Assembly (NCBI GenBank): GCA_016861105.1
Contig: BOKS01000010.1
Coordinates: 114,189-178,188, forward strand
Reading direction: 5' to 3'
Length of the DNA: 64,000 nt
DNA from: Betaproteobacteria bacterium
GTDB lineage: Bacteria > Pseudomonadota > Gammaproteobacteria > Burkholderiales > Casimicrobiaceae
Shown here: positions 35,606 to 43,239 of the stretch, piece after piece
Layout: each line of letters opens with the position of its first letter
Position numbering within the stretch: position 1 is the first letter of the stretch
Translations under genes and position numbers: made by a program
The notes under the pieces: generated by a model
What the model saw: the letters and a program-made list of their open reading frames with translations, nothing else
Database searches by the model: none
What the model was told of the DNA's origin: nothing

Positions 35606-36598
35606 TCACGCTCCGATCTCGGAGAACAGGACGCGCTTCAGGTTGCCGATGAAGGTGAGCTTGCGCTTTCGCGCGGGGATGTCGCGGATGGCCTTCTGCA
35701 GCGCGAACACGCTCTGCGGGCGCTCGAGCGGGTCGAGCCGCAGGCACCAGTCGATCACCTCGAGCAGGTTGTCCGAGTACTGCCCCGCCCAGATCTTCTT
35801 CGCCGAGACGAGGTGATCCTCCTGGGTGCGCGCGTCGGCCGCCTGCGGCGCGAACGCGGCGAGGCAGGCGAACATCGAAGCGCCGGTGCCGTAGATGTCG
35901 GTCCACGGCCCGAGGCGGTCCGGCTCGCGGTACTGCTCGGGCGCGGCGAAGCCGGGCGTGTACATCGGCGCGAGCTTCGGGCGGTTGCTGGTCAGCGTCT
36001 GGCGCGCCGCGCCGAAGTCGAGCAGCACCGGGCTGCCGTCGGTGCGCAGGTAGATGTTGGCGGGCTTGATGTCCAGATGCAGGATCTTGTGCGTGTGCAC
36101 CTCGCGCAAACCGTTCAGCAGGTGCATGAACACGTGGCGGACGAAGCGCTCGGACATCTGGTCCTGCTTCATCTGGATCTGCTGCTGCAGCGTCCGCCCG
36201 CGCTCGTAGCGCATCACCATGTAGACCGTCTCGTTGGCGCGGAAGAAGTTGAGCACGCGCACGACGTTCGGATGGTTGATCTTCGCGAGCGCCCGGCCCT
36301 CCTCGAAGAAGCACTTCATCCCGTAGCGGAACGAGGTCATGTTCTCGACCGACGACGCCCGCACGATGTCGCCCTCGGTGCGCAGCACGAGCGAGGACGG
36401 CAGGTACTCCTTGATCGCCACCGGCGCGCCGGTCTCGTCGAACGCCCGGTAGACGATCGAGAAGCCCCCGCGGCTGATCTGCCGGTCGATCCGGTAGTTC
36501 AGCAGCTGGTACCCGGCCGGCAGGGCCTGGTTCGTGACGGGCATCGGGCGGGCGGCGGGGGAGGTCGGACCGGTCACGGGTCGCAATTCGCGTGCCAA
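35606..36598 (-). CDS. Serine/threonine protein kinase (Hanks type)
   Basis: A soluble 330-residue eukaryote-like kinase. It has the glycine loop ISRGGFSIVY (41-50), catalytic Lys63 in AIKEYLP, catalytic loop HLDIKPANIYL (174-184, Leu replacing the common Arg, so a non-RD kinase) and DFGAAR at 194-199, then an APEQYRE-like P+1 region. No transmembrane or sensor domain follows the kinase. The final residues are Lys/Arg-rich. An ATG at 36544 is an alternative start. It is paired with the PP2C phosphatase and divergent from yicC-gmk-rpoZ-spoT. Substrates are unknown. Confidence 0.9.
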   Translation of the reverse strand: MARELRPVTGPTSPAARPMPVTNQALPAGYQLLNYRIDRQISRGGFSIVYRAFDETGAPVAIKEYLPSSLVLRTEGDIVRASSVENMTSFRYGMKCFFEEGRALAKINHPNVVRVLNFFRANETVYMVMRYERGRTLQQQIQMKQDQMSERFVRHVFMHLLNGLREVHTHKILHLDIKPANIYLRTDGSPVLLDFGAARQTLTSNRPKLAPMYTPGFAAPEQYREPDRLGPWTDIYGTGASMFACLAAFAPQAADARTQEDHLVSAKKIWAGQYSDNLLEVIDWCLRLDPLERPQSVFALQKAIRDIPARKRKLTFIGNLKRVLFSEIGA

Positions 36599-36614
36599 TG
36601 GGCGAAGGGGCGGT

Positions 36615-36643
36615 TTGCGCGCGCCCCGGAGACACGTTACATT
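36615..36643 (+). promoter_or_regulatory. Sigma-70-type promoter for yicC-gmk-rpoZ-spoT
   Basis: TTGCGC (36615-36620) and TACATT (36638-36643) are 17 bases apart on the plus strand, giving a start near 36650 and a leader of about 98 bases to the yicC ATG. It lies in the divergent spacer just before the kinase gene. The -10 matches that predicted for the EF-G-like gene (also TACATT). Confidence 0.4.
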
Positions 36644-36747
36644 CTCGGGACACCGCCGCCCGATGTAAAGAAAGCCGCGGTTCCCGACCCACGCCGCGTC
36701 CCGCGCCGGGACGACGGAAAACCGCCGGAAAGCGACCTTTCGCGGCC

Positions 36748-37611
36748 ATGATCCTCAGCATGACCGGGTTCGCGGCGGTTGCCGAGGAGCTCCCGGGCGT
36801 CGCGCTCGCCGTCGAGCTCCGCTCGGTCAACCACCGCTATCTCGACCTGACCCTGCGGCTGCCGGACGAGTTCCGCGTGCTCGAGCCGGCCGTGCGCGAG
36901 CGCATCGCCGCCGAGCTCAAGCGCGGCAAGGTCGAGTGCCGGGTGTCGCTGGGCCGCCGCGAGGGCGCGGGCTCGCTCGCCGTCGACCCGGCGCGCGTCC
37001 GCGAGCTCTCGCGCACCGCCGCCGACGTGCGCAGGCTGGTGCCGGAGGCGGCGCCGCTCACCGTCGCCGAGATCCTGCGCTGGCCGGGGGTGGTCGTCGA
37101 GGCGTCCGTCCCGCCGGAAGAACTCGCCGCCCGCGTCCACGCGCTGGTCGGCGAGGCGCTGGGCGACCTCGCCGCCTCGCGCGCCCGCGAGGGCGACAAG
37201 CTCAGGAGGCTGCTGCTCGCCCGCTGCGCCGACATCGAGGCCCAGCTCGCCCGCGTCGCGCCGCGCATCCCGGCGATCCACGCCGCCTACGTGGACAAGC
37301 TCGGGGCGCGACTGCGCGAGGCGTCGGTCGAAGCGTCCGACGACCGGCTGCGGCAGGAGCTCGCCGTGTTCGCCACGAAGGTCGACGTCGCCGAGGAGGT
37401 CGCGCGGCTCGCCACGCACGTCGACGAGGTGCGGCGCGTCCTGACGGCCGGCGGCAGCGTCGGCAAGCGGCTCGACTTCCTCGCGCAGGAGCTGCACCGC
37501 GAGGCGAACACGCTCGGCTCGAAGTCGGTCGACGCGGAGCTCTCGCAGGTGGCGCTCGAGCTCAAGGTCGCGATCGAGCAGATGCGCGAGCAGGTGCAGA
37601 ACATCGAATAG
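36748..37611 (+). CDS. yicC: YicC family endoribonuclease
   Basis: A 287-residue protein of the YicC family, shown in E. coli to be an endoribonuclease with effects on small RNA stability and stationary-phase fitness. It shows the N-terminal signature MILSMTGFAAVAEE, the block ELRSVNHRYLDLTLRLP and the C-terminal GSVGKRLDFLAQELHREANT, with the final KVAIEQMREQVQNIE typical of the family. The ATG at 36748 is chosen because MTGF lies at residue 5, as in homologues. It precedes gmk by 145 bases, the common yicC-gmk order. Confidence 0.93.
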   Translation: MILSMTGFAAVAEELPGVALAVELRSVNHRYLDLTLRLPDEFRVLEPAVRERIAAELKRGKVECRVSLGRREGAGSLAVDPARVRELSRTAADVRRLVPEAAPLTVAEILRWPGVVVEASVPPEELAARVHALVGEALGDLAASRAREGDKLRRLLLARCADIEAQLARVAPRIPAIHAAYVDKLGARLREASVEASDDRLRQELAVFATKVDVAEEVARLATHVDEVRRVLTAGGSVGKRLDFLAQELHREANTLGSKSVDAELSQVALELKVAIEQMREQVQNIE

Positions 37612-37717
37612 AGCGAGGGCGCCACCCGGCGAGGGGCCCCGCGGAGCGGGGATCGACGGCAAGGCGCCTCTCGCTCGCGGCCGACACGCGAACGTAGCAT
37701 CGGCCCCGACAGACCAA

Positions 37718-37740
37718 GGAGGCCGCCGGCGGGCGGCCTT
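37718..37740 (+). terminator. Hairpin between yicC and gmk
   Basis: Perfect 8-base arms (37720-37727 and 37732-37739) with a 4-base loop are followed by TTCC. It lies 17 bases before the gmk ATG, so it could end part of the yicC transcription or affect gmk initiation. The evidence for termination is weak because of the short T-tract. Confidence 0.35.
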
Positions 37741-37756
37741 CCATTGTGCCCATCGC

Positions 37757-38392
37757 ATGTCCGACTCCGCCCCCGGCTGCCTCTTCGTCATCGCCGCGCC
37801 CTCGGGCGGAGGCAAGACGAGCCTCGTCAACGCGCTGCTCGCCCGCGAACCCGGCATCCGGCTCTCGGTCTCGTACACGACGCGCCAGCCGCGGCCGGGG
37901 GAGCACGAGGGGGTGCACTACCACTTCGTCGACGAGGCCCGCTTCGGCTTCCTGAAGGACGCCGGCGAATTCCTGGAGCACGCGCACGTGCACGGCCACT
38001 GGTACGCGACGTCGGCCACCTGGCTCGCCGCGCAGGTGTCCAACGGACAGGACGTGCTGCTGGAGATCGACTGGCAGGGCGCGCAGCAGGTGCGCCGGCT
38101 GCTGCCCGATTCGGTGCACGTGTTCGTCCTGCCGCCGTCGCTCGCCGTGCTGCGCGAGCGGCTCGAAAAGCGCGGCCAGGACGACGCCCCGGTGATCTCG
38201 CGCCGACTCGCCGGCGCCGTCGAGGAGATGCACCACTGGGAGGAGTTCGATTATGTTATTATCAATCAAGACTTTGCAACCGCCGTCGACGACCTGACCG
38301 CGATCGTCCGCGCCGCGCGCCTCAAGGCGCCGCGGCAGCGTGCCCGCCACGCACGGCTGCTGCAGGAACTCTTCGAACCCACGCATCCCTGA
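37757..38392 (+). CDS. gmk: Guanylate kinase
   Basis: It phosphorylates GMP to GDP with ATP, an essential step in guanine nucleotide supply. The 211-residue product shows the P-loop [15 protein letters not shown] (residues 15-29), [14 protein letters not shown] and HYHFVD of the GMP site, [13 protein letters not shown], and the lid LEKRGQDD. Near the C-terminus the codons for [11 protein letters not shown] are strikingly AT-rich (38250-38280) in an otherwise very GC-rich gene, suggesting an overlapping signal. rpoZ follows after 14 bases. Confidence 0.96.
   Translation: MSDSAPGCLFVIAAPSGGGKTSLVNALLAREPGIRLSVSYTTRQPRPGEHEGVHYHFVDEARFGFLKDAGEFLEHAHVHGHWYATSATWLAAQVSNGQDVLLEIDWQGAQQVRRLLPDSVHVFVLPPSLAVLRERLEKRGQDDAPVISRRLAGAVEEMHHWEEFDYVIINQDFATAVDDLTAIVRAARLKAPRQRARHARLLQELFEPTHP
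38250..38280 (+). promoter_or_regulatory. AT-rich patch inside gmk, probable internal promoter for rpoZ-spoT
   Basis: In about 31 bases the GC content falls to roughly one quarter while the surroundings exceed 65%. The codons used (TAT, GTT, ATT, AAT, CAA, TTT, GCA) are rare in this genome although GC-rich synonyms exist. The patch includes TATTAT (38257-38262) and TATGTT (38252-38257), both -10-like. It ends about 125 bases before the rpoZ ATG. No good -35 is seen. Selection for promoter function is the simplest reading. Confidence 0.4.
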
Positions 38393-38406
38393 CCAAGGAC
38401 GCCGCC

Positions 38407-38613
38407 ATGGCCCGCATCACGATCGAGGACTGCCTCGGCAAGATCCCCAACCGCTTCGAGCTGACGCTGGCGGCGACCAACCGCGCGCGCCAGATCACCG
38501 CGGGCTCGACGCCGCTGGTCGAGCATGACCGCGACAAGCCGACCGTGATCGCGCTGCGCGAGGTCGCCGCGGGCAAGGTCGGCATCGAGATGCTGCACAA
38601 ACCGGCCTCCTGA
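38407..38613 (+). CDS. rpoZ: DNA-directed RNA polymerase omega subunit
   Basis: The small omega subunit (68 residues), which aids assembly of beta' and forms part of the ppGpp site 1 with beta'. It starts [30 protein letters not shown] in the typical way; the region [10 protein letters not shown] with the conserved N-R-A-R is intact. The length matches short betaproteobacterial omegas. It lies between gmk (14 bases upstream) and the relA/spoT gene (29 bases downstream), a widely conserved order that ties ppGpp target and ppGpp synthesis together. Confidence 0.96.
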   Translation: MARITIEDCLGKIPNRFELTLAATNRARQITAGSTPLVEHDRDKPTVIALREVAAGKVGIEMLHKPAS

Positions 38614-38642
38614 CGCGAGGCCGCGTTCCCGCGGGCAGGCGC

Positions 38643-40775
38643 ATGTCGGAGATCGCCGAGTTCACGCGCCACCTCGGCCACTACCTCGCCCCGCCCGACG
38701 TCGCGCTGGTCGAGCGCGCGTTCGAGTACTCCGAGTCCGCGCACCGCGGGCAGTTCCGCAAGTCCGGCGAGCCCTACATCACGCACCCGCTCGCGGTCGC
38801 GAGCATCCTGTCGCAGTGGCGCATCGACGCGCAGGGGCTCGCGGCGGCGCTCCTGCACGACGTGATGGAGGACACCTCGGTCACCAAGACCGAGATCGAG
38901 ACGACGTTCGGCCGGCCCGTCGCCGAGATGGTCGACGGCGTCTCCAAGCTCGACCAGATCGAGTTCACGAGCACGGAGGAGGCGCAGGCGGAGAACTTCC
39001 GCAAGATGCTGCTCGCGATGGCGCGCGACGTGCGCGTCATCCTGATCAAGCTCGCCGACCGGCTGCACAACATGCGCACGCTCGACGCGATGTCGCCCGC
39101 GAACCGCCGGCGCATCGCGCGCGAGACGCTCGACATCTACGCGCCGATCGCCAACCGCCTCGGCCTCAACGCGCTCTACCAGGAGCTGCAGGACCTGTCG
39201 TTCAAGCACCTGCACCCGATGCGCTACCGGGTGCTGTCGGCGGCGATCAAGGCGGCGCGCGGCAACCGGCGCGAGGTGATGAACCGCCTGCTCGACGCGA
39301 TCCGCGACGGCTACCACAAGGCGGGCATCCACGCGTCGGTCACCGGGCGCGAGAAGACCGTCTACTCGGTCTACAAGAAGATGCGCGAGAAGCGCTACAC
39401 GTTCTCGCAGGTGTTCGACATCTACGGCGTGCGCGTGCTCGTCACCGACCCGACGTCCTGCTACGCGGCGCTCGGCGTGCTGCACGCGCTCTACAAGCCG
39501 ATCCCCGGCAAGTTCAAGGACTACGTCGCGATCCCCAAGGCCAACGCCTACCAGTCGCTGCACACGACGATGTTCGGGCCGTTCGGCACGCCGCTGGAGG
39601 CGCAGATCCGCACGCACGACATGCACCGGATCGCCGAGGCCGGCGTGGCGGCGCACTGGCTGTACAAGACGCACGGCGGCGTCGACCTCGCCGAGGCGCA
39701 GCGCGAGACGCACCGCTGGCTGCAGAGCCTGCTCGAGATCCAGTCCGAGTCCGGCGACAGCAAGGAGTTCCTCGAGAACATCAAGGGCGACCTCTTCCCC
39801 GACGAGATCTACGTGTTCACGCCGAAGGGGAAGATCATGGCGCTGCCGCGCGGCGCCACGGCCGTCGACTTCGCCTACGGCGTGCACACCGACATCGGGC
39901 ACCACTGCGTGGCCGCGCGCATCAACTACGAGCTGCTGCCGCTGCGCACCGAGCTCAAGAACGGCGACCACGTCGAGATCCTCACCGCGCCGACCGCGCG
40001 CCCGAACCCGTCGTGGCTGTCGTTCGTCGCCACCGGCAAGGCGCGCTCGCGCATCCGCCACTACCTCAAGGGGCTGCAGCAGAAGGAGTCGGCAGCGCTG
40101 GGCGAGCGGCTGCTCAACCAGGCGCTCGCGACGCTGAAGGTCGAGCCGGACGCCGTCACGTGGGACCGCTGGGAGGCGCTGGCGAAGGAGTACGGCGCGA
40201 AGAGCCAGCTCGAGATCCTCGCCGACATCGGCGTGGGCAAGCGGCTGTCGTTCGTCGTCGCGCAGGCGCTCACCCGCACGCCCGGCGGGCGCGGCGACGA
40301 GGGCGCGGCGGCGCCGGCCGCGAAGGCCGGCGCGCTCTCGCTGCGCGGCGTCGAGGGCGTGGCGATCCAGTACGGGAAGTGCTGCCGGCCGATCCCGGGC
40401 GACCGCATCGTCGGCCACTTCCGCAAGGGGCAGGGGCTGGTCGTGCACCTGACCGACTGCGCGACGCTGCGCAAGCAGCGCGTCGACGCGGCCGAGCTGG
40501 TCGACGTCGAGTGGGCGAGCGACGTGCAGGGCGTGTTCGACGCCGGCATCCGCGTGCTGGTGTCGGACCGCCGCGGGCTCCTCGCGGACCTCGCCACCGC
40601 GATCGCCGACGCCGACGGCAACATCGACGCGATCTCGATGGAGAAGCCCGACGGCGCGGGCGTGATCGCGATGTTCTTCGGCGTGCAGGTGCGCGACCGC
40701 CGCCACCTCGCCGGCATCATGCGCAACCTGCGGCGCATCCCCGACGTGCGCCGCGTGCAGCGCGCCCGCACCTGA
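38643..40775 (+). CDS. spoT: Bifunctional (p)ppGpp synthetase/hydrolase
   Basis: A long RSH protein of 710 residues controlling the stringent response. The hydrolase HD domain is intact (HRGQFRKSGEPYITHPL; ALLHDVMEDT near residues 69-78; LIKLADRLHNMRTL). The synthetase domain follows (GREKTVYSVYKKM; FKDYVAIPKANAYQSLHTT; LEAQIRTHDMH). Then come a TGS domain (VFTPKGKIMALPRGATAVDFAY) and a C-terminal ACT domain (about 635-710). With both catalytic domains complete, it should make and break (p)ppGpp. A separate RelA may exist elsewhere. It is the last gene of the yicC-gmk-rpoZ-spoT group and converges on grxD. Confidence 0.95.
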   Translation: MSEIAEFTRHLGHYLAPPDVALVERAFEYSESAHRGQFRKSGEPYITHPLAVASILSQWRIDAQGLAAALLHDVMEDTSVTKTEIETTFGRPVAEMVDGVSKLDQIEFTSTEEAQAENFRKMLLAMARDVRVILIKLADRLHNMRTLDAMSPANRRRIARETLDIYAPIANRLGLNALYQELQDLSFKHLHPMRYRVLSAAIKAARGNRREVMNRLLDAIRDGYHKAGIHASVTGREKTVYSVYKKMREKRYTFSQVFDIYGVRVLVTDPTSCYAALGVLHALYKPIPGKFKDYVAIPKANAYQSLHTTMFGPFGTPLEAQIRTHDMHRIAEAGVAAHWLYKTHGGVDLAEAQRETHRWLQSLLEIQSESGDSKEFLENIKGDLFPDEIYVFTPKGKIMALPRGATAVDFAYGVHTDIGHHCVAARINYELLPLRTELKNGDHVEILTAPTARPNPSWLSFVATGKARSRIRHYLKGLQQKESAALGERLLNQALATLKVEPDAVTWDRWEALAKEYGAKSQLEILADIGVGKRLSFVVAQALTRTPGGRGDEGAAAPAAKAGALSLRGVEGVAIQYGKCCRPIPGDRIVGHFRKGQGLVVHLTDCATLRKQRVDAAELVDVEWASDVQGVFDAGIRVLVSDRRGLLADLATAIADADGNIDAISMEKPDGAGVIAMFFGVQVRDRRHLAGIMRNLRRIPDVRRVQRART

Positions 40776-40788
40776 CGGCGGAACCGCA

Positions 40789-40809
40789 GGGCCGCCGCCG
40801 GCGCGGCCC
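40789..40809. terminator. Hairpin between convergent spoT and grxD
   Basis: Seven-base perfect arms (40789-40795 and 40803-40809) with a 7-base loop fill most of the 36-base gap between the stop codons of the convergent spoT and grxD genes. There is no T-run. A shared 3' end is the likely function. Confidence 0.4.
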
Positions 40810-40811
40810 GC

Positions 40812-41135
40812 CTACGCCTGCTGCGCCGGCCTGCCGAGCACCTGCTGCAGCTCGCCCGACTGGTACATCTCGCGCATGATGTCGCAGCCCCCGACGAACT
40901 CGCCGTTGACGTAGAGCTGCGGGATCGTCGGCCAGTTCGCGAACGACTTGATGCCCTGGCGGATCTCCTCGTCGGCGAGCACGTTCACCGCGAGGAAGTC
41001 CTCGACGCCGCAGCGACGCAGGATCTCCGTCGCGGTGGCGGAGAAGCCGCACATCGGCATCTGCGGCGTGCCCTTCATGTACAGGACGACGGGGTTGCTG
41101 GTGACCTGCTCGCGGATGCGGTCCTGGACGCTCAT
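40812..41135 (-). CDS. grxD: Monothiol glutaredoxin (Grx4 type)
   Basis: A 107-residue CGFS glutaredoxin involved in iron-sulfur cluster transfer. The active site C29-G-F-S32 lies in KGTPQMPMCGFSATATEIL. The glutathione-binding WPTIPQLYVNGEFVGGCDI block follows. Length and motifs match Grx4/Grx5 proteins. A -10-like TAGAAT lies about 40 bases before the ATG on the minus strand. It is a single gene between the stringent cluster and the ABC transporter, with no operon partner. Confidence 0.95.
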   Translation of the reverse strand: MSVQDRIREQVTSNPVVLYMKGTPQMPMCGFSATATEILRRCGVEDFLAVNVLADEEIRQGIKSFANWPTIPQLYVNGEFVGGCDIMREMYQSGELQQVLGRPAQQA

Positions 41136-41174
41136 CGTGGGCTCCGTGGCGCTGGCGTATCGGAAGTGCGGTCG

Positions 41175-41180
41175 ATTCTA
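41175..41180 (-). promoter_or_regulatory. -10 box of grxD
   Basis: TAGAAT on the minus strand (41180 to 41175) lies 40 bases before the grxD ATG in a CTAGAAT context, the same as upstream of the UDP-glucuronate decarboxylase gene. No convincing -35 is present at 17-18 bases. Confidence 0.35.
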
Positions 41181-41220
41181 GCCCAACGCGCGCGAGGCAA
41201 AGACCCTGAACGCGTCGCGC

Positions 41221-42168
41221 CTATTCCTTGACCGCGCCCGTGAGCCCCGAGACGTAGTACTCGACGAAGAACGAGTAGAGGATCGCCACGGGCAGCGATC
41301 CCATCAGCGCGCCGGCCATCAGCGACCCCCAGTGGTAGACGTCGCCCTCGACGAGCTCGGTGATGACGCCCACGGGCACCGTCTTCACCTCCGACGACGA
41401 GACGAAGGTGAGCGCGTAGATGAACTCGTTCCACGACAGCGTGAAGGCGAAGATGCCCGCGGAGATCAGGCCCGGCACCGCCAGCGGCAGCACGATGCGC
41501 GTCAGGATCTGCCAGCGCGACGCCCCGTCCATCAGCGCGCACTCCTCCAGCTCGAAGGGGATCGAGCGGAAGTACCCCATCAGCAGCCACGTGCAGAACG
41601 GGATCAGGAACGTGGGATAGGTGAGGATGAGCGCGAGCCGCGTGTCGAAGAGCCCGAGCTTCTGGATCACCGCGGCCAGCGGGATGAACAGGATCGACGG
41701 CGGCACGAGGTAGGCGAGGAAGATCGACATGCCGACGTAGCGCGAGCCCTGGAAGCGCAGGCGCTCGATCGCGTACGCGGCGAGCACGCTGCACGCGATC
41801 GACAGGAACGTCGCGACCACCGCGACCAGCATCGTGTTCCACAGCCACTCGGGGTAGCTCGTGTCGAACAGCAGCTTGCGCAGGTGCGCGAGCGTGGGAT
41901 TCTGGACCCAGAACGGGTTGCCCTCGCGCGACAGCAGCTCCTCGTTGGGCTTGAACGTCGTGATCCCCATCCAGTAGAACGGGAACAGCAGCACGAAGAG
42001 AAACGCGGCGAGCGGGACGTAGAGCGTCACGACGCGCCGCGGCCACGACTCGAGGTAGCGCATCCCCTGCGAGTCCTCGGCGCGGTGCGGCGCGGCGGGT
42101 GCGGCCGACTCGGCGATGCGGGCCGCCGCCGCCGCGTCCGCGGCGCCGGCCGTGCGCGGATCAGGCAT
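41221..42168 (-). CDS. ABC transporter permease, MalG-type (carbohydrate uptake)
   Basis: An inner-membrane permease of the MalG/UgpE class, 315 residues with six predicted membrane helices. After a hydrophilic N-terminus of about 45 residues come helix 1 (VTLYVPLAAFLFVLLFPFYW) and later the EAA loop for ATPase contact, ECALMDGASRWQILTRIVLPLAVPG, close to the C-terminus. It overlaps the MalF-type permease gene upstream by 8 bases and is the last gene of the importer operon. The substrate is not evident; class membership points to sugars, polyols or glycerol-3-phosphate. Confidence 0.9.
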   Translation of the reverse strand: MPDPRTAGAADAAAAARIAESAAPAAPHRAEDSQGMRYLESWPRRVVTLYVPLAAFLFVLLFPFYWMGITTFKPNEELLSREGNPFWVQNPTLAHLRKLLFDTSYPEWLWNTMLVAVVATFLSIACSVLAAYAIERLRFQGSRYVGMSIFLAYLVPPSILFIPLAAVIQKLGLFDTRLALILTYPTFLIPFCTWLLMGYFRSIPFELEECALMDGASRWQILTRIVLPLAVPGLISAGIFAFTLSWNEFIYALTFVSSSEVKTVPVGVITELVEGDVYHWGSLMAGALMGSLPVAILYSFFVEYYVSGLTGAVKE

Positions 42169-43087
42169 CGCTGCCTCCCTGCTGCCAGCGGCGCCGCTGC
42201 AGCCCGAAGTAGCTGAACAGGATCGCCGCGAGCAGGAACGGCACCATCGCGACGGCGAGCGCCGCGCCCTCGCCGAGCGCCCCGCCGGGGATCGCCCGCT
42301 GGAACGAAAGCGTCGCCATCAGGTGCGTGGCGTTGAGCGGCCCCCCGCGCGTCAGCACGTAGATGAGCTGGAAGTCGGTGAACGTGAACAGCACCGAGAA
42401 CGTCATCACCACCGCGATGATCGGCGTGAGCAGCGGCAGCGTCACGTGGCGGAACTGCTGCCACGGCGTCGCGCCGTCCAGGCTCGCCGCCTCGTAGTAC
42501 GACGGCGAGATCGTCTGCAGGCCGGCGAGCAGGCAGATGGCGATGAACGGCACGCCGCGCCAGATGTTCGCGGCGATCGTCGAGAAGCGGGCGTTCCACG
42601 GGTCCCCGAGGAAGTCTACGTAGCGGTCGATCAGCCCGAGCTGGGTGAGGACCCAGCTGATCACCGAGAACTGCGCGTCGTAGATCCACCAGAACGCGAT
42701 CGCGGACAGCGCGGTCGGCACGATGAACGGCAGCAGCACGATCGCACGGATGAACGCCTTGAACGGCAGGTGCTTGTTCAGCAGCAGGGCGAGCCACAGG
42801 CCGAGCACGAACTTCACGATGCTCGCGACCACCGTGTAGAACAGCGTGTTGAAGAGCGCCAGCCGCGTGACCGAGTCGCCCCAGAGGAACTGGTAGTTCT
42901 CGATCCCGATGAACTCGCCCCCCCGGCCGATCTTGGCGTCGGTGAAGCCGAGCCACACGCCCAGCCCGAGCGGGTAGGTGAGGAACGCGAGCAGCAGCAC
43001 CGCGGCCGGGAGCATGAACAGCAGCCCCAGCACGTTGCGGCTGTCGATCCAGCGGGTGCCGATGGCGGCGCTCGTCATGGCGTGCAA
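42161..43087 (-). CDS. ABC transporter permease, MalF/UgpA-type
   Basis: The second membrane subunit, 308 residues, six helices. It starts with helix 1 (VLGLLFMLPAAVLLLAFLTY) and has a periplasmic loop (IGRGGEFIGIENYQFLW) typical of UgpA-type permeases. The EAA motif is YYEAASLDGATPWQQFRHVTLPLLTP. An alternative ATG three codons in (43078) is possible. It lies 152 bases after the binding-protein gene, a gap filled by a strong hairpin, and overlaps the MalG-type gene. The partner ATPase is encoded in the same operon. Confidence 0.9.
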   Translation of the reverse strand: MHAMTSAAIGTRWIDSRNVLGLLFMLPAAVLLLAFLTYPLGLGVWLGFTDAKIGRGGEFIGIENYQFLWGDSVTRLALFNTLFYTVVASIVKFVLGLWLALLLNKHLPFKAFIRAIVLLPFIVPTALSAIAFWWIYDAQFSVISWVLTQLGLIDRYVDFLGDPWNARFSTIAANIWRGVPFIAICLLAGLQTISPSYYEAASLDGATPWQQFRHVTLPLLTPIIAVVMTFSVLFTFTDFQLIYVLTRGGPLNATHLMATLSFQRAIPGGALGEGAALAVAMVPFLLAAILFSYFGLQRRRWQQGGSDA

Positions 43088-43200
43088 GCCCCTGCTCGCG
43101 GTTGGAGGCGGGTCGATGCGGTTCCGGCGCCGCTCGCCCGCTCCCGCTCGGGGCGGGCGCGGGCCCGCGGATCACGTGCTGCCGCGCGGCGACCGGCTTC

Positions 43201-43231
43201 CGCCCGGGACCGCCCACGGCGGGCCCGGGCG
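43201..43231 (-). other. Strong hairpin after the binding-protein gene
   Basis: Fourteen-base arms with a single mismatch (43201-43214 and 43218-43231) and a 3-base loop start 8 bases after the stop codon of the solute-binding-protein gene on the minus strand. No T-run follows. In known transport operons such hairpins protect the upstream mRNA and lower expression of the permease genes, so the binding protein is made in excess. That use here is inferred. Confidence 0.5.
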
Positions 43232-43239
43232 CTGCGCGG

